From assembly GCA_041625575.1 (NCBI GenBank), contig JBFJTG010000082.1, positions 1-14,087 on the forward strand: DNA of 14,087 nt, read 5' to 3'. Positions 6,986 to 14,021 of this stretch are shown piece after piece (the stretch's first letter is position 1; each line of letters begins with the position of its first letter). This DNA comes from Litorivivens sp041625575 (GTDB lineage: Bacteria > Pseudomonadota > Gammaproteobacteria > Pseudomonadales > Spongiibacteraceae). The notes under the pieces were generated by a model that did not search any database, was not told where the DNA came from, and saw only the letters and a program-made list of their open reading frames with translations. A program made the position numbers and the translations under genes.

Positions 6986-7903
6986 ATGATTCGTTTTGAC
7001 GACAGGGTCGCAGTAATAACCGGTGCTGGTGCGGGTCTGGGGCGTCAGTACGCGCTTGATCTGGCCTCACGCGGTGCGCGAGTTCTTGTTAACGATTTGG
7101 GCGGTACGGGTGATGGTCAGGGCGGTGACAGTTCTGTTGCGGATAGTGTTGTTCGCGAAATTCGGGCCGCCGGTGGTCAAGCAATCGCGAATGGCGACGA
7201 TGTCTGTAACGGACAGCGCATTGTCGAGGCGGCGCTGGATAATTTTGGCCGGGTGGATATTGTCATCAATAACGCAGGTATCTTGCGCGACCGCAGCTTC
7301 AAGAAAATGTCGGATGAAGAGTGGGATCAAATATTCGACGTGCATGTGCGTGGCGCATTTAAAGTGACCAAGGCAGCTTGGCCGCATTTACTGCAGAAAG
7401 CCTATGGACGGTTAATTTTCACCACCTCTGCGGCTGGTCTCTATGGAAATTTTGGTCAGGCAAATTACAGCGCTGCCAAATCGGCCTTGATCGGCTTTGG
7501 TAAAACGCTGGCCCTGGAAGGCCGATCGAAAAATGTGCATGCCAATATTATTGCTCCCTGCGCCGGGTCGAGATTGGTTGAGACGATCTTGCCGAAAGAA
7601 GTCTGCGACGCGATGGACCCTAAGTACGTTGCACCGCTGGTGACCTACCTTTGTGCGGAGCAATGCGAAGAAAGCGGCTCGGTATTCGAAGTGGGTGCGG
7701 GCTGGTTCTCAAAATTACAGATTCAGCGAAGTCGCGGCTTGGTCCTTGATGCGGATGCACAAACGATCAAGGCGGAGGCACTGGCCAATAATTGGGGAGC
7801 GGTATGCGATGCAGTGAATACTGAGATTGCGACCTCCTTGTTCGATACCTTTGATCGAATCGGTGAGCTTACCGGACACGATTTATCCGCATTGAAAAAA
7901 TAG
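6986..7903 (+). CDS. Short-chain dehydrogenase, (3R)-hydroxyacyl-CoA dehydrogenase (MFE-2/HSD17B4-like)
   Basis: This 305-residue SDR has the cofactor motif TGAGAGLG (12-19), an NDLGG stretch with D37 that favours NAD over NADP, NNAG (95-98), a catalytic serine in TTSAAG (S148) and the YxxxK pair (Y161, K165). The GRQYALDLASRGARVLVNDLGG block and the insertion GTGDGQGGDSS after it are characteristic of the dehydrogenase domain of peroxisomal-type multifunctional enzyme 2. The roughly 60 residues after the core also match that domain. It should oxidise a (3R)-hydroxyacyl-CoA to the 3-ketoacyl-CoA cleaved by the upstream thiolase. AAGG at 6975-6978 precedes the ATG by 7 bases. It follows the receptor by 70 bases on the same strand, probably in one operon that ends at the terminator at 8027-8060. 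No hydratase domain is fused or adjacent. Confidence 0.9.
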   Translation: MIRFDDRVAVITGAGAGLGRQYALDLASRGARVLVNDLGGTGDGQGGDSSVADSVVREIRAAGGQAIANGDDVCNGQRIVEAALDNFGRVDIVINNAGILRDRSFKKMSDEEWDQIFDVHVRGAFKVTKAAWPHLLQKAYGRLIFTTSAAGLYGNFGQANYSAAKSALIGFGKTLALEGRSKNVHANIIAPCAGSRLVETILPKEVCDAMDPKYVAPLVTYLCAEQCEESGSVFEVGAGWFSKLQIQRSRGLVLDADAQTIKAEALANNWGAVCDAVNTEIATSLFDTFDRIGELTGHDLSALKK

Positions 7904-7918
7904 CCTTGAGTTGGATGA

Positions 7919-7935
7919 GCACTAGAGCGTAGTGC
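7919..7935 (+). repeat. Perfect 6-bp inverted repeat (small stem-loop)
   Basis: GCACTA and TAGTGC flank the 5-base loop GAGCG, starting 16 bases after the dehydrogenase stop. No T-run follows directly, so it is at best a 3'-end stabiliser. The real terminator lies further on at 8027-8060. Confidence 0.35.
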
Positions 7936-8026
7936 CGGGAGTAACAGTTTTAATAGCAGCGGAATTAATTTCGCGAAGCGCCCGGAACTAGCTATTACAT
8001 TTTTACCTTGCCCGTTCAGGCTCTTA

Positions 8027-8060
8027 GGCCAGTCGTCAGTTTTGGCGCTGGCCTTTTTTT
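8027..8060 (+). terminator. Rho-independent terminator of the thiolase-receptor-dehydrogenase operon
   Basis: GGCCAG (8027-8032) pairs with CTGGCC (8048-8053), extended by an A-T pair to 7 bp, and is followed directly by seven T (8054-8060). It points along the plus strand and lies 124 bases after the dehydrogenase stop with no gene between, so it should end the plus-strand catabolic transcript. It also insulates the downstream ATPase gene. Confidence 0.85.
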
Positions 8061-8292
8061 GTTTTGTGCTTACGATTTATGACTATTTCTTGGGGCGTGT
8101 AAAATTCTTACCGACATAGTCTATGTGTACTTGCGTCGTGAGCTTCGGGATCAAATGGCCGAAGGACAATACGACGAGGTGAGTGGCCGGTCTATATTTC
8201 AATTAATCCATAAAAATCAATGTGTTGTGATTTATTGGTGGACTCCGTTCCCCCCATCCCCGCATTTCAAGCACCTTAAAAAGCGGAATTGT

Positions 8293-8349
8293 CACACTTT
8301 AATGCGCATAAAAGTGTGTGTTTTGTTGTTTTTATGCGCATTTAAGTGT
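8293..8349. promoter_or_regulatory. Palindromic operator pair upstream of the DUF4143 ATPase
   Basis: A 26-bp near-perfect palindrome occupies 8293-8318, with 12 of 13 positions matching in each half. Its core is ATGCGCAT (8302-8309). The same octamer recurs at 8334-8341, so the two centres are 32 bp apart, close to three helical turns. The segments 8294-8313 and 8330-8349 also form 20-base inverted arms with a single mismatch around a 16-base spacer, so the transcript could fold as a large hairpin. The block ends 34 bases before the ATPase start, overlapping where its promoter should be. Autoregulation by a dimeric DNA-binding protein is the simplest reading. The binding protein is unknown. 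Confidence 0.6.
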
Positions 8350-8383
8350 AATTTAGGCTGGTCGTCCTACGTGAGACCTTGCT

Positions 8384-9706
8384 GTGGACCGTGTATTGCT
8401 ATCTGAGTTATTAAGCTGGAAAGCGCAGAGTGGGCGCAAACCCTTGCTCATTGATGGTGCCCGACAAACCGGAAAAACCTATTTGTTGCAGTCCTTGCTT
8501 GGGAGGTACTTTGAGCAAGTTCTGCGCATTGATTTTCTGGAATCCCCGGACATGGCGGAAGCCTTTGCCGGTTCGCTGGCGCCGGAGGATGTGCTGTCAA
8601 ATATCGAGCTACTCACCGCTAAGCGCTTTAATGCCAAAACAGATTTGCTGATTTTAGATGAAATCGGCGAGTGTCCGCGTGCGGTAACGTCGCTGAAGTA
8701 TTTCGCCGAGCAGGCACCACAAATGTTTGTGGCCGCGAGCGGTTCCAATATTGGTTTACTCGATGCCTTTCCTGTGGGGAAAGTTGAGCAGCGTAACTTG
8801 CGACCGCTAACTTTTCGTGAATTCTTGTTGGCCGCTAATGAGCCGGCGCTTATCAAGGCCTATGACAATGCGCTTAACTCTGCGGCAGCTCATACTAAAT
8901 TATTCGATCAGCTACTAGATTATTACTTTACGGGCGGTATGCCAGAAGCGATTAGCACCTGGTTTGAATTGGCGGATCAAAGCATTTTAGAACGTGTAAA
9001 AGCCGTTAACCGTATTCATGCTGATTTGGTATCCGGGTATTTGCGAGACTTTGGAAAATACTCAGGAAAGGTAGACGCGGGTTTGATTGAGTCCATTTTT
9101 AAAGCCGTTCCGTCACAGCTTTCTTCGGTAATGGATGAGTCTGTTAAGCGTTTCAAATTTAAAAATGTACATGATCGAAAGTCCCGTTATTTGGAGCTTG
9201 AGAGCGGCATTACCTGGCTGGAAAAGTGTCGCCTTGTTCTGAAAAATTATCCCATTGAAGGCAATCCACGTAGCCCGCTTGCAGCCTACAAAAAAGAGAA
9301 CATGGTGAAGCTGTTCCTGATGGATGTCGGTTTATTGAACCATATGCTTGGCGTTAGCTATAAAGAAATCAAACACCAAGGCTACGAGTATAAAGGTTAT
9401 GTCGCAGAAAACTTCGTTCAGCAAGAACTAGCCGCAATGGGGGTGGACCCAACATATTCCTGGAATGACGCGCGGGCCGAAATTGAATTTATCGCTTCAG
9501 ACCAAGCTGGGAACATCATCCCCTTTGAAGTGAAGAGCGGCAGGCGGACGAGGGCGAAATCGCTTCAGTCCTATATCGAGAAATGCAAGCCAGTCAAAAC
9601 GATTAAACTGACAGGTACGCAGGGATCATCCGCATTGGAACAGAAGAATCTGGTTTATCCGCTTTACTACGCAGCACATGCGGTTAAAAAGCATCTACAA
9701 GAATAA
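8384..9706 (+). CDS. AAA ATPase with C-terminal DUF4143 domain
   Basis: This 440-residue protein has an AAA_14-type P-loop domain with Walker A GARQTGKT (25-32), Walker B LLILDE (88-93), a sensor-like AASGSN (117-122) and the conserved PLTFREFL (141-148). The DUF4143 region follows, with YFTGGMPE (181-188), KLFLMDVGLL (309-318), a GYVAENFV stretch (338-345) and RAEIEFI (364-370). It ends with FEVKSG (381-386), whose acidic residues and lysine resemble the E-x-K core of PD-(D/E)xK nuclease folds. The family is widespread and patchily distributed, and its cellular role is not established. Start is a GTG with only a weak GAG 8 bases upstream, and an in-frame stop at 8372-8374 prevents an earlier start. 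It stands alone on the plus strand between the terminator at 8027-8060 and a convergent FrnE-like gene. Isolation from a metabolic neighbourhood suggests an acquired single-gene element. Confidence 0.9.
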   Translation: MDRVLLSELLSWKAQSGRKPLLIDGARQTGKTYLLQSLLGRYFEQVLRIDFLESPDMAEAFAGSLAPEDVLSNIELLTAKRFNAKTDLLILDEIGECPRAVTSLKYFAEQAPQMFVAASGSNIGLLDAFPVGKVEQRNLRPLTFREFLLAANEPALIKAYDNALNSAAAHTKLFDQLLDYYFTGGMPEAISTWFELADQSILERVKAVNRIHADLVSGYLRDFGKYSGKVDAGLIESIFKAVPSQLSSVMDESVKRFKFKNVHDRKSRYLELESGITWLEKCRLVLKNYPIEGNPRSPLAAYKKENMVKLFLMDVGLLNHMLGVSYKEIKHQGYEYKGYVAENFVQQELAAMGVDPTYSWNDARAEIEFIASDQAGNIIPFEVKSGRRTRAKSLQSYIEKCKPVKTIKLTGTQGSSALEQKNLVYPLYYAAHAVKKHLQE

Positions 9707-9729
9707 AAAGAGAGCGCTGGCCTAAATGC

Positions 9730-10383
9730 TCAATTACTCTCATCTGCCAACTGTTTCAAAATGCGCATGTAGTTATCCACTCCCTGCGCGCCGGTAACGA
9801 GATGGCGGCGGTTAAAGATCATTGCAGGCACACCGCTAATCCCTTTGTCCACCCAGCCCTTTTCTGCAGTGCGCACGGTGGCGGCAAAGCGTTGATCTTC
9901 CAGAACCGCTAGCGCCGCTGCTCGCTCAAGTCCGACTTCTGCGGCTACATCAGCCAGTACGTTCTTGTCAGACAGGTTCCGGCCATGCGTGAAATGCGCA
10001 GTAAATAGAGCCTGTTTTAAATCGTTCATCCTGTCTTGTTGGTCCGCCCAATGCAGAAGTTGATGCAGGTTGAAGGTGTTGTGCATGCGCGTGTCGTCGG
10101 TGAAGTTGAATTCGAAGCCAAGTTCCAGGCCGATTTGGGTCATGGTGGCTCGACTCGCTTCCGATTGTGCCTTGGTGGTGCCGTATTTTTCGACTATATG
10201 CTCACGCAAGTTCTGACCTTCTGCCGGCATATTCGGATTCAGCTCGAAAGGGTGCCAGTGTATTTCGTGAGCGGTGTTGGTTGCCTGTAGTGCTTGTGTC
10301 AGCTGTAGGTAGCCGATAATGCACCAGGGGCAGACAACGTCAGACACGATGTCGATGCGGAGCTTCGCTGTGTGTTCGTTCAT
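9730..10383 (-). CDS. FrnE-like DsbA-family thiol oxidoreductase
   Basis: This 217-residue protein begins with a thioredoxin-fold strand (LRIDIVSDVVCPWCIIGY) carrying the CPWC redox motif (18-21). It has HWHPFELNPNMP (42-53), a helical insertion and the cis-proline loop GISGVPAMIFN (181-191). This is the FrnE/2-hydroxychromene-2-carboxylate isomerase-like branch of the DsbA family. Members with an intact CxxC are thought to act as cytoplasmic dithiol oxidoreductases or disulfide isomerases linked to oxidative stress. No signal peptide is present, consistent with a cytoplasmic protein. The start is an ATG with AAGG 7 bases upstream. It begins 57 bases after the LysR stop on the same strand, so the two are probably co-transcribed. 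It converges with the ATPase gene with only 23 bases between stops and no obvious terminator there. Confidence 0.9.
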   Translation of the reverse strand: MNEHTAKLRIDIVSDVVCPWCIIGYLQLTQALQATNTAHEIHWHPFELNPNMPAEGQNLREHIVEKYGTTKAQSEASRATMTQIGLELGFEFNFTDDTRMHNTFNLHQLLHWADQQDRMNDLKQALFTAHFTHGRNLSDKNVLADVAAEVGLERAAALAVLEDQRFAATVRTAEKGWVDKGISGVPAMIFNRRHLVTGAQGVDNYMRILKQLADESN

Positions 10384-10440
10384 GGTGATGCCTTAGCTTG
10401 AATTGGGTGGGCGGCTTGGCAGCCTGCATAGTTGTGTATC

Positions 10441-11340
10441 TTACGCCTTTAACCTTGCTACCAAAAAGTCGACGGCTGCTTTTACTTTGGGTACTGCATA
10501 TTGTTGTTTCTGATAGAGCAGGTAAATAGCCAGCTCGGCATTTTGAGTGACGCGTAAGCGGGTTGAGAAAAACAGTTCTTGCAGCTGCCCGCTGTCTAAA
10601 TGCTCCGCTAATGACCAGCGAGGCGCCATCATGATGCCGCGCCCTTCGACGGCTAGATTTACAAGCCATTTACCATGATTGGACACGGCCACGGGTATGC
10701 CCGAAACGTCATGCCATTCGCCGTCAATTTCGCATAGCCACGGGGAGGGGCCATTGGGTGTGCGGTAAAACAAACCGCGATGCCGAGTTAGTTCGAGAGC
10801 ATTGGCTGGCATTCCCATTTCGTCAAGGTAGCCAGGTGAGGCAACGGGAATAAATTCGTTGTCCATCAGGCGGATGGCTTGCACGCGCTCGTTAGGGGCA
10901 TAGCCGCCGCGAATGGCGATGTCCACTTCGTCACGTCCAAGCTTGGTTACGGCATCGCTAAGACTAAGGTCGAGGATAATATCCGGGTAGAGTTGTTGGA
11001 ATTCGTCTAGTAGCGGCATCAGCAAGCGCTCACCGAAACCCGGCATCGCGCTTATGCGCAATTGCCCCATAGGTTTTGCCTGGTAGCTGCGCACGGCTTC
11101 ATCGCATTGTTCCAGCTGATTGAGAATGTCCCGCACCTGCTGAAAGTACTGCTGCCCGATTTCTGTGAGTTGTACCGTGCGCGTGCTGCGCTTGAGTAGG
11201 GTGGCCCCCAGGCTTTCTTCCAAGGCGGCAACGCGTCTTGACAGTGAGGAGGGCGGCACCGAAAAGGCCTCGGCAGCACGGGTAAAGCTACCGGTCTCGG
11301 CCACTTTGCAGAAATAGCGCAATGCTCTCAATTGATCCAT
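10441..11340 (-). CDS. LysR-family transcriptional regulator
   Basis: This 299-residue regulator has the typical winged helix-turn-helix at the N-terminus (LRALRYFCKVAETGSFTRAAEAFSVPPSSLSRRVAALEESLG in overview, residues 4-45). The linker segment RSTRTVQLTEIGQQYF (51-66) follows, then a two-lobed ligand-binding domain (about 90-299) containing GQLRISAMPGFGERLLMPLL and VDIAIRGG. Length is standard and no residues look lost. The serine-rich SFTRAAE and RSTRTV pattern is that of the large group related to AaeR/DsdC-like regulators annotated only as LysR. It diverges from the MDR-family reductase and precedes the FrnE-like gene. By the usual LysR arrangement it probably controls the divergent reductase, responding to an electrophile or redox signal. 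That function is inferred from layout. Confidence 0.93.
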   Translation of the reverse strand: MDQLRALRYFCKVAETGSFTRAAEAFSVPPSSLSRRVAALEESLGATLLKRSTRTVQLTEIGQQYFQQVRDILNQLEQCDEAVRSYQAKPMGQLRISAMPGFGERLLMPLLDEFQQLYPDIILDLSLSDAVTKLGRDEVDIAIRGGYAPNERVQAIRLMDNEFIPVASPGYLDEMGMPANALELTRHRGLFYRTPNGPSPWLCEIDGEWHDVSGIPVAVSNHGKWLVNLAVEGRGIMMAPRWSLAEHLDSGQLQELFFSTRLRVTQNAELAIYLLYQKQQYAVPKVKAAVDFLVARLKA

Positions 11341-11364
11341 GGGCTGCCTACAGGGCGGTTCTTA

Positions 11365-11386
11365 GTCTTATATTTGTCATTAAGAC
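11365..11386. promoter_or_regulatory. LysR-type binding site candidate
   Basis: GTCTTA and TAAGAC form a perfect 6-bp inverted repeat separated by 10 bases, containing the T-N11-A pattern of LysR boxes. It lies 25 bases from the LysR start codon in the LysR/reductase gap, the expected place for autorepression and divergent control. Not tested against other genomes. Confidence 0.5.
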
Positions 11387-11427
11387 AATAAAATAACGCA
11401 AATTCCCCCATTTAACTACTCTCTAAT

Positions 11428-11476
11428 GGCGGTAATACTGTTTGCAAGTGACCCAGACCCGGTGCGTATTACTGCC
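11428..11476. repeat. 11-bp inverted repeat with one mismatch upstream of the reductase
   Basis: GGCGGTAATAC (11428-11438) and GTATTACTGCC (11466-11476) are inverted copies differing at one position, with a 27-base spacer. The right arm ends 26 bases before the reductase ATG. It could be a second regulator site spanning the reductase promoter, or a leader hairpin. Confidence 0.4.
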
Positions 11477-11502
11477 GGCGAAACTGACCAAGAGGCAATA
11501 TT

Positions 11503-12501
11503 ATGAGCACCTATACCAGTATTAAGCTTGCAGCCCGTCCCTCGCCGGGGCCGATTACCGCCGATTTGTTCGAAGTAGAGCGCAAAACCATACCCAAGCC
11601 TGGCCCGGGGAAAATATTGGTCAAACAGACTCATATGTCGCTCGACCCCGCCATGATCGGTTGGATGCACCCGGATAAGGAAAGCTACATCCCGCCGGTG
11701 GGTATTGGTGAAGTCATGCGTTCATCGGGCGTGGGCGAGGTGGTTGAAAGTAACCACCCTGACTTTGCGGTAGGCGACCGCGTGAGAGGCATGCTGGGTT
11801 GGACAGAATATCTCCTTAGTGACGGCGAGGGGCTCAGCGTCTTACCGCCAAATCTGGATCCGGAAATGGTGCTGGCGGTATTCGCATTGCCGGGCTTAAC
11901 CGCAACCCAGGGGCTGTTCGGTTTTGCTGACCCCAAAGCAGGAGAGACCATTGTTGTTAGCGGTGCGGCAGGCTCGGTGGGTTCTATCGTGGGGCAGCTG
12001 GCGAAGGCAGAAGGCCTAAATGTTATTGGTGTTGCCGGTGATCAGGAAAAATGCGACTGGCTGTGCAATGACTTAGGCTTTGATGGCGCGATTAACTACA
12101 AGAGCGACGACATTCCTGCGCGGCTCGCCGAGCTCGCACCCAAAGGCGTGGACATCTATTTTGAAAATACAGGTGGGCCCATTCAGCATCACGTTTTTGA
12201 GCAGATGAATGCTCATGGCCGAATTGTGGTTTGCGGCATGATTGCGGATTACACCAGCGCCACTCCTTCGCCTGGGCCTAACTGGGTTCCCTTGGTGAAA
12301 AAACGCATCACCATTCGCGGCTTTGCCATGCCCGACCATTTCGCCGATGCTGCCAAGCTGACTGAAAAGCTTACGCCCTATGTTATGGCCGGTAAGATCA
12401 AGTTCCGCACCCATATATTGGAAGGCTTGGAATCATCGATTGATGGCTTGAATCTGTTCTTTAATGGCGGCAATCGTGGGAAGTTGATCGTTAAGCTTTA
12501 G
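11503..12501 (+). CDS. NADP-dependent MDR-family enone/alkenal reductase (curcumin reductase / prostaglandin reductase-like)
   Basis: This 332-residue medium-chain dehydrogenase/reductase has a GroES-like N-terminal domain (about 1-125) with the MSLDPAMIGWM stretch. A Rossmann domain follows with the VVSGAAGSVGSIVGQLAK cofactor loop (151-168) and IYFENTGGP (218-226). It ends in the family's typical GNRGKLIVKL. No zinc-binding cysteine set is present, as expected for the quinone-oxidoreductase/LTB4-dehydrogenase branch that reduces the double bond of alpha,beta-unsaturated ketones and aldehydes with NADPH. Homologues include CurA. AGAGG at 11491-11495, 7 bases before the ATG, supports the start. 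It diverges from the LysR gene and is probably its target. It may detoxify reactive enones or reduce an intermediate of lipid breakdown. The substrate is not determined. Confidence 0.9.
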   Translation: MSTYTSIKLAARPSPGPITADLFEVERKTIPKPGPGKILVKQTHMSLDPAMIGWMHPDKESYIPPVGIGEVMRSSGVGEVVESNHPDFAVGDRVRGMLGWTEYLLSDGEGLSVLPPNLDPEMVLAVFALPGLTATQGLFGFADPKAGETIVVSGAAGSVGSIVGQLAKAEGLNVIGVAGDQEKCDWLCNDLGFDGAINYKSDDIPARLAELAPKGVDIYFENTGGPIQHHVFEQMNAHGRIVVCGMIADYTSATPSPGPNWVPLVKKRITIRGFAMPDHFADAAKLTEKLTPYVMAGKIKFRTHILEGLESSIDGLNLFFNGGNRGKLIVKL

Positions 12502-12689
12502 TCATCCTGAAGTAGCAACCGCCCGAATAAGTAAGCAGTTGACCGGTCTTTGATTTTTGCGGGGGAGTTTCGGGACGGCTATACAGCTGCGGCTTTCTGG
12601 GCGGGGCTAATGCAAACGGGATTTGCTCATGCAAAATTGTGGCGAGAGTCGGTACCTTCGCAAGATTGGTAGGTACCTGCTTGCTCGAC

Positions 12690-14021
12690 TTAACATGATA
12701 AATGGTACGCTGTACAAGCCAAAGCACGGAATAATCTGTATTCACCTCCGCCCATAACTTGGGTCAAATAAAGCCCTACGATTTGTGATTCCGGATCTAT
12801 CCAGAAATACGTAGACGCAGCCCCTGACCAGCCGTAGCTGCCAGGCGGGAGTGGTAGGCATGAATCGCTCTTGTCTTCAATTACCACAAACCCTCCGTAG
12901 CCGAACCCAAGACCGTCACAGCCAAACTCGGGCTGTAAGGGCGCGAGTTGGGAAATTGGCTTTTGTTCTGGCGACAGAGGGAGTTGGTTCGAAACTATCT
13001 GGGCCACAGAATTGCTGGTTAATACCCGGACGCCTTCTAGCTCGCCGTTATTGAGGAGCATTTGCGCAAAACGAAAGTAGTCAGCGGCAGTCCCGATCAA
13101 ACCGGAGCCCCCCATCTCTAAGACCGCCGGCTCGCGGTGAATACTATCCTTAAACGATTCTTTGAGTTGCAGTCTGTGCCCCGTTGACATGTAGAGGCTG
13201 GCGAGTCGATTGTTGTTTTCGGGTGTAAGCCGAAAACCGGTGTCTCTCATACCCAAAGGTTGAAACAGTTTCGACGATAGGAACTCACCTAAACTAAGGC
13301 CCGAAACAATCTCTATTAGTCGGCCGAGGACATCAATACCGACACTATAATTCCATGCTTCGCCGGGATCTGAAATTAGCGGCATTGCCGCCAGGGAAGA
13401 AGACCATTCGGCTAGGTCATGATAACGATTGTCATGCGGAGAGCCGCGAAGCCCTGCCTGCTCGTAAAGTTTCGATACAGGCGAAGGCATGAAGATATAT
13501 GTCAAACCAGATGTGTGAGTGAGTAAATGTTTTACCAAAATCTTGTGTTTCGCTGGCCTGTATTCGACAGAACCATTTCCTTCCGCATGATAGACGGAGA
13601 CGTCTTTAAACTCGGGCAAGTACTTCTCTAGTGGATCGTCCAAATTCAGCCGGTTTTCGTCGATCAGAATCATTGCTGCGGTAGCTATAATCGGTTTGGA
13701 AAGTGAATAGAAGCGAAACAGGGTGTCTGAATTCACTGGCAGTTTTGAATCTAAATCGCGGAAACCAATGGTATCGAAGCTCGTTATGTTTCCCTGCCGC
13801 GCAATGAGTATTAACGCTCCCGGCAACTGTCCGCCCCTTACGAGTGAACTTGTTTTCTCGTAAATCAATCCTTTGCTCGTATTAAATGAATCGTTAGGCT
13901 TTAGCCCATTGACGTTGACATTATCGTTTGCCTGGATATTCGGAACTGTCACTAGTAGCGCCAGCGTAATAATTGTGGTCAACAGTCCACGCTTGTGATT
14001 CGACATTAGGTGTTCAGCCAT
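12690..14021 (-). CDS. Exported serine hydrolase, class C beta-lactamase/esterase superfamily
   Basis: This 443-residue protein has an N-terminal signal peptide (hydrophobic core LLTTIITLALLVTV, about residues 13-26, cut probably after QAN or nearby). The beta-lactamase fold follows, with the catalytic S-x-x-K in FYSLSKP (S106, K109), LLTHTSGLTY (166-175), WNYSVGIDVLG (223-233) and YGWSGAASTYFWIDP (396-410), the last replacing the KTG box. The second motif is YSV rather than the YxN of true class C beta-lactamases, and the third is a W-S-G-A type. Both changes are usual in esterase-like relatives (EstB, and hydrolases of unknown substrate), so antibiotic resistance is not implied. Two starts are possible: ATG at 14019-14021, or ATG at 14004-14006, which would give a more typical signal peptide beginning MSNHKR. 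Neither has a clear ribosome binding site. It converges with the reductase gene. Confidence 0.9.
   Translation of the reverse strand: MAEHLMSNHKRGLLTTIITLALLVTVPNIQANDNVNVNGLKPNDSFNTSKGLIYEKTSSLVRGGQLPGALILIARQGNITSFDTIGFRDLDSKLPVNSDTLFRFYSLSKPIIATAAMILIDENRLNLDDPLEKYLPEFKDVSVYHAEGNGSVEYRPAKHKILVKHLLTHTSGLTYIFMPSPVSKLYEQAGLRGSPHDNRYHDLAEWSSSLAAMPLISDPGEAWNYSVGIDVLGRLIEIVSGLSLGEFLSSKLFQPLGMRDTGFRLTPENNNRLASLYMSTGHRLQLKESFKDSIHREPAVLEMGGSGLIGTAADYFRFAQMLLNNGELEGVRVLTSNSVAQIVSNQLPLSPEQKPISQLAPLQPEFGCDGLGFGYGGFVVIEDKSDSCLPLPPGSYGWSGAASTYFWIDPESQIVGLYLTQVMGGGEYRLFRALACTAYHLSC

Larger units (their letters stand above)
7904..8383. other. 480-base non-coding stretch between dehydrogenase and ATPase genes
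   Basis: This stretch holds a small perfect hairpin (7919-7935), the terminator of the catabolic arm (8027-8060) and an inverted-repeat block just ahead of the ATPase gene (8293-8349). An open frame around 8083-8214 encodes a short stretch, LRRELRDQMAEGQYDEVS, faintly like the second helix region of ParD-type antitoxins, but it has no ribosome binding site and runs into an unlikely tail. It may be a gene remnant. No other gene is seen. Confidence 0.5.

Noticed and set aside
12651..12677. Two GGTACC palindromes in the reductase/hydrolase gap as a bidirectional terminator
   Set aside because: The 6-bp pairing with a 15-base loop is weak and neither side carries a T-run.
12491..12745. Minus-strand open frame across the reductase/hydrolase junction
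   Set aside because: It overlaps the ends of two well-supported genes, has no recognisable domain and no ribosome binding site of note.
12690..14021. Antibiotic-resistance beta-lactamase
   Set aside because: The YxN and KTG motifs of true class C beta-lactamases are not present as such, and many exported esterases share this fold.
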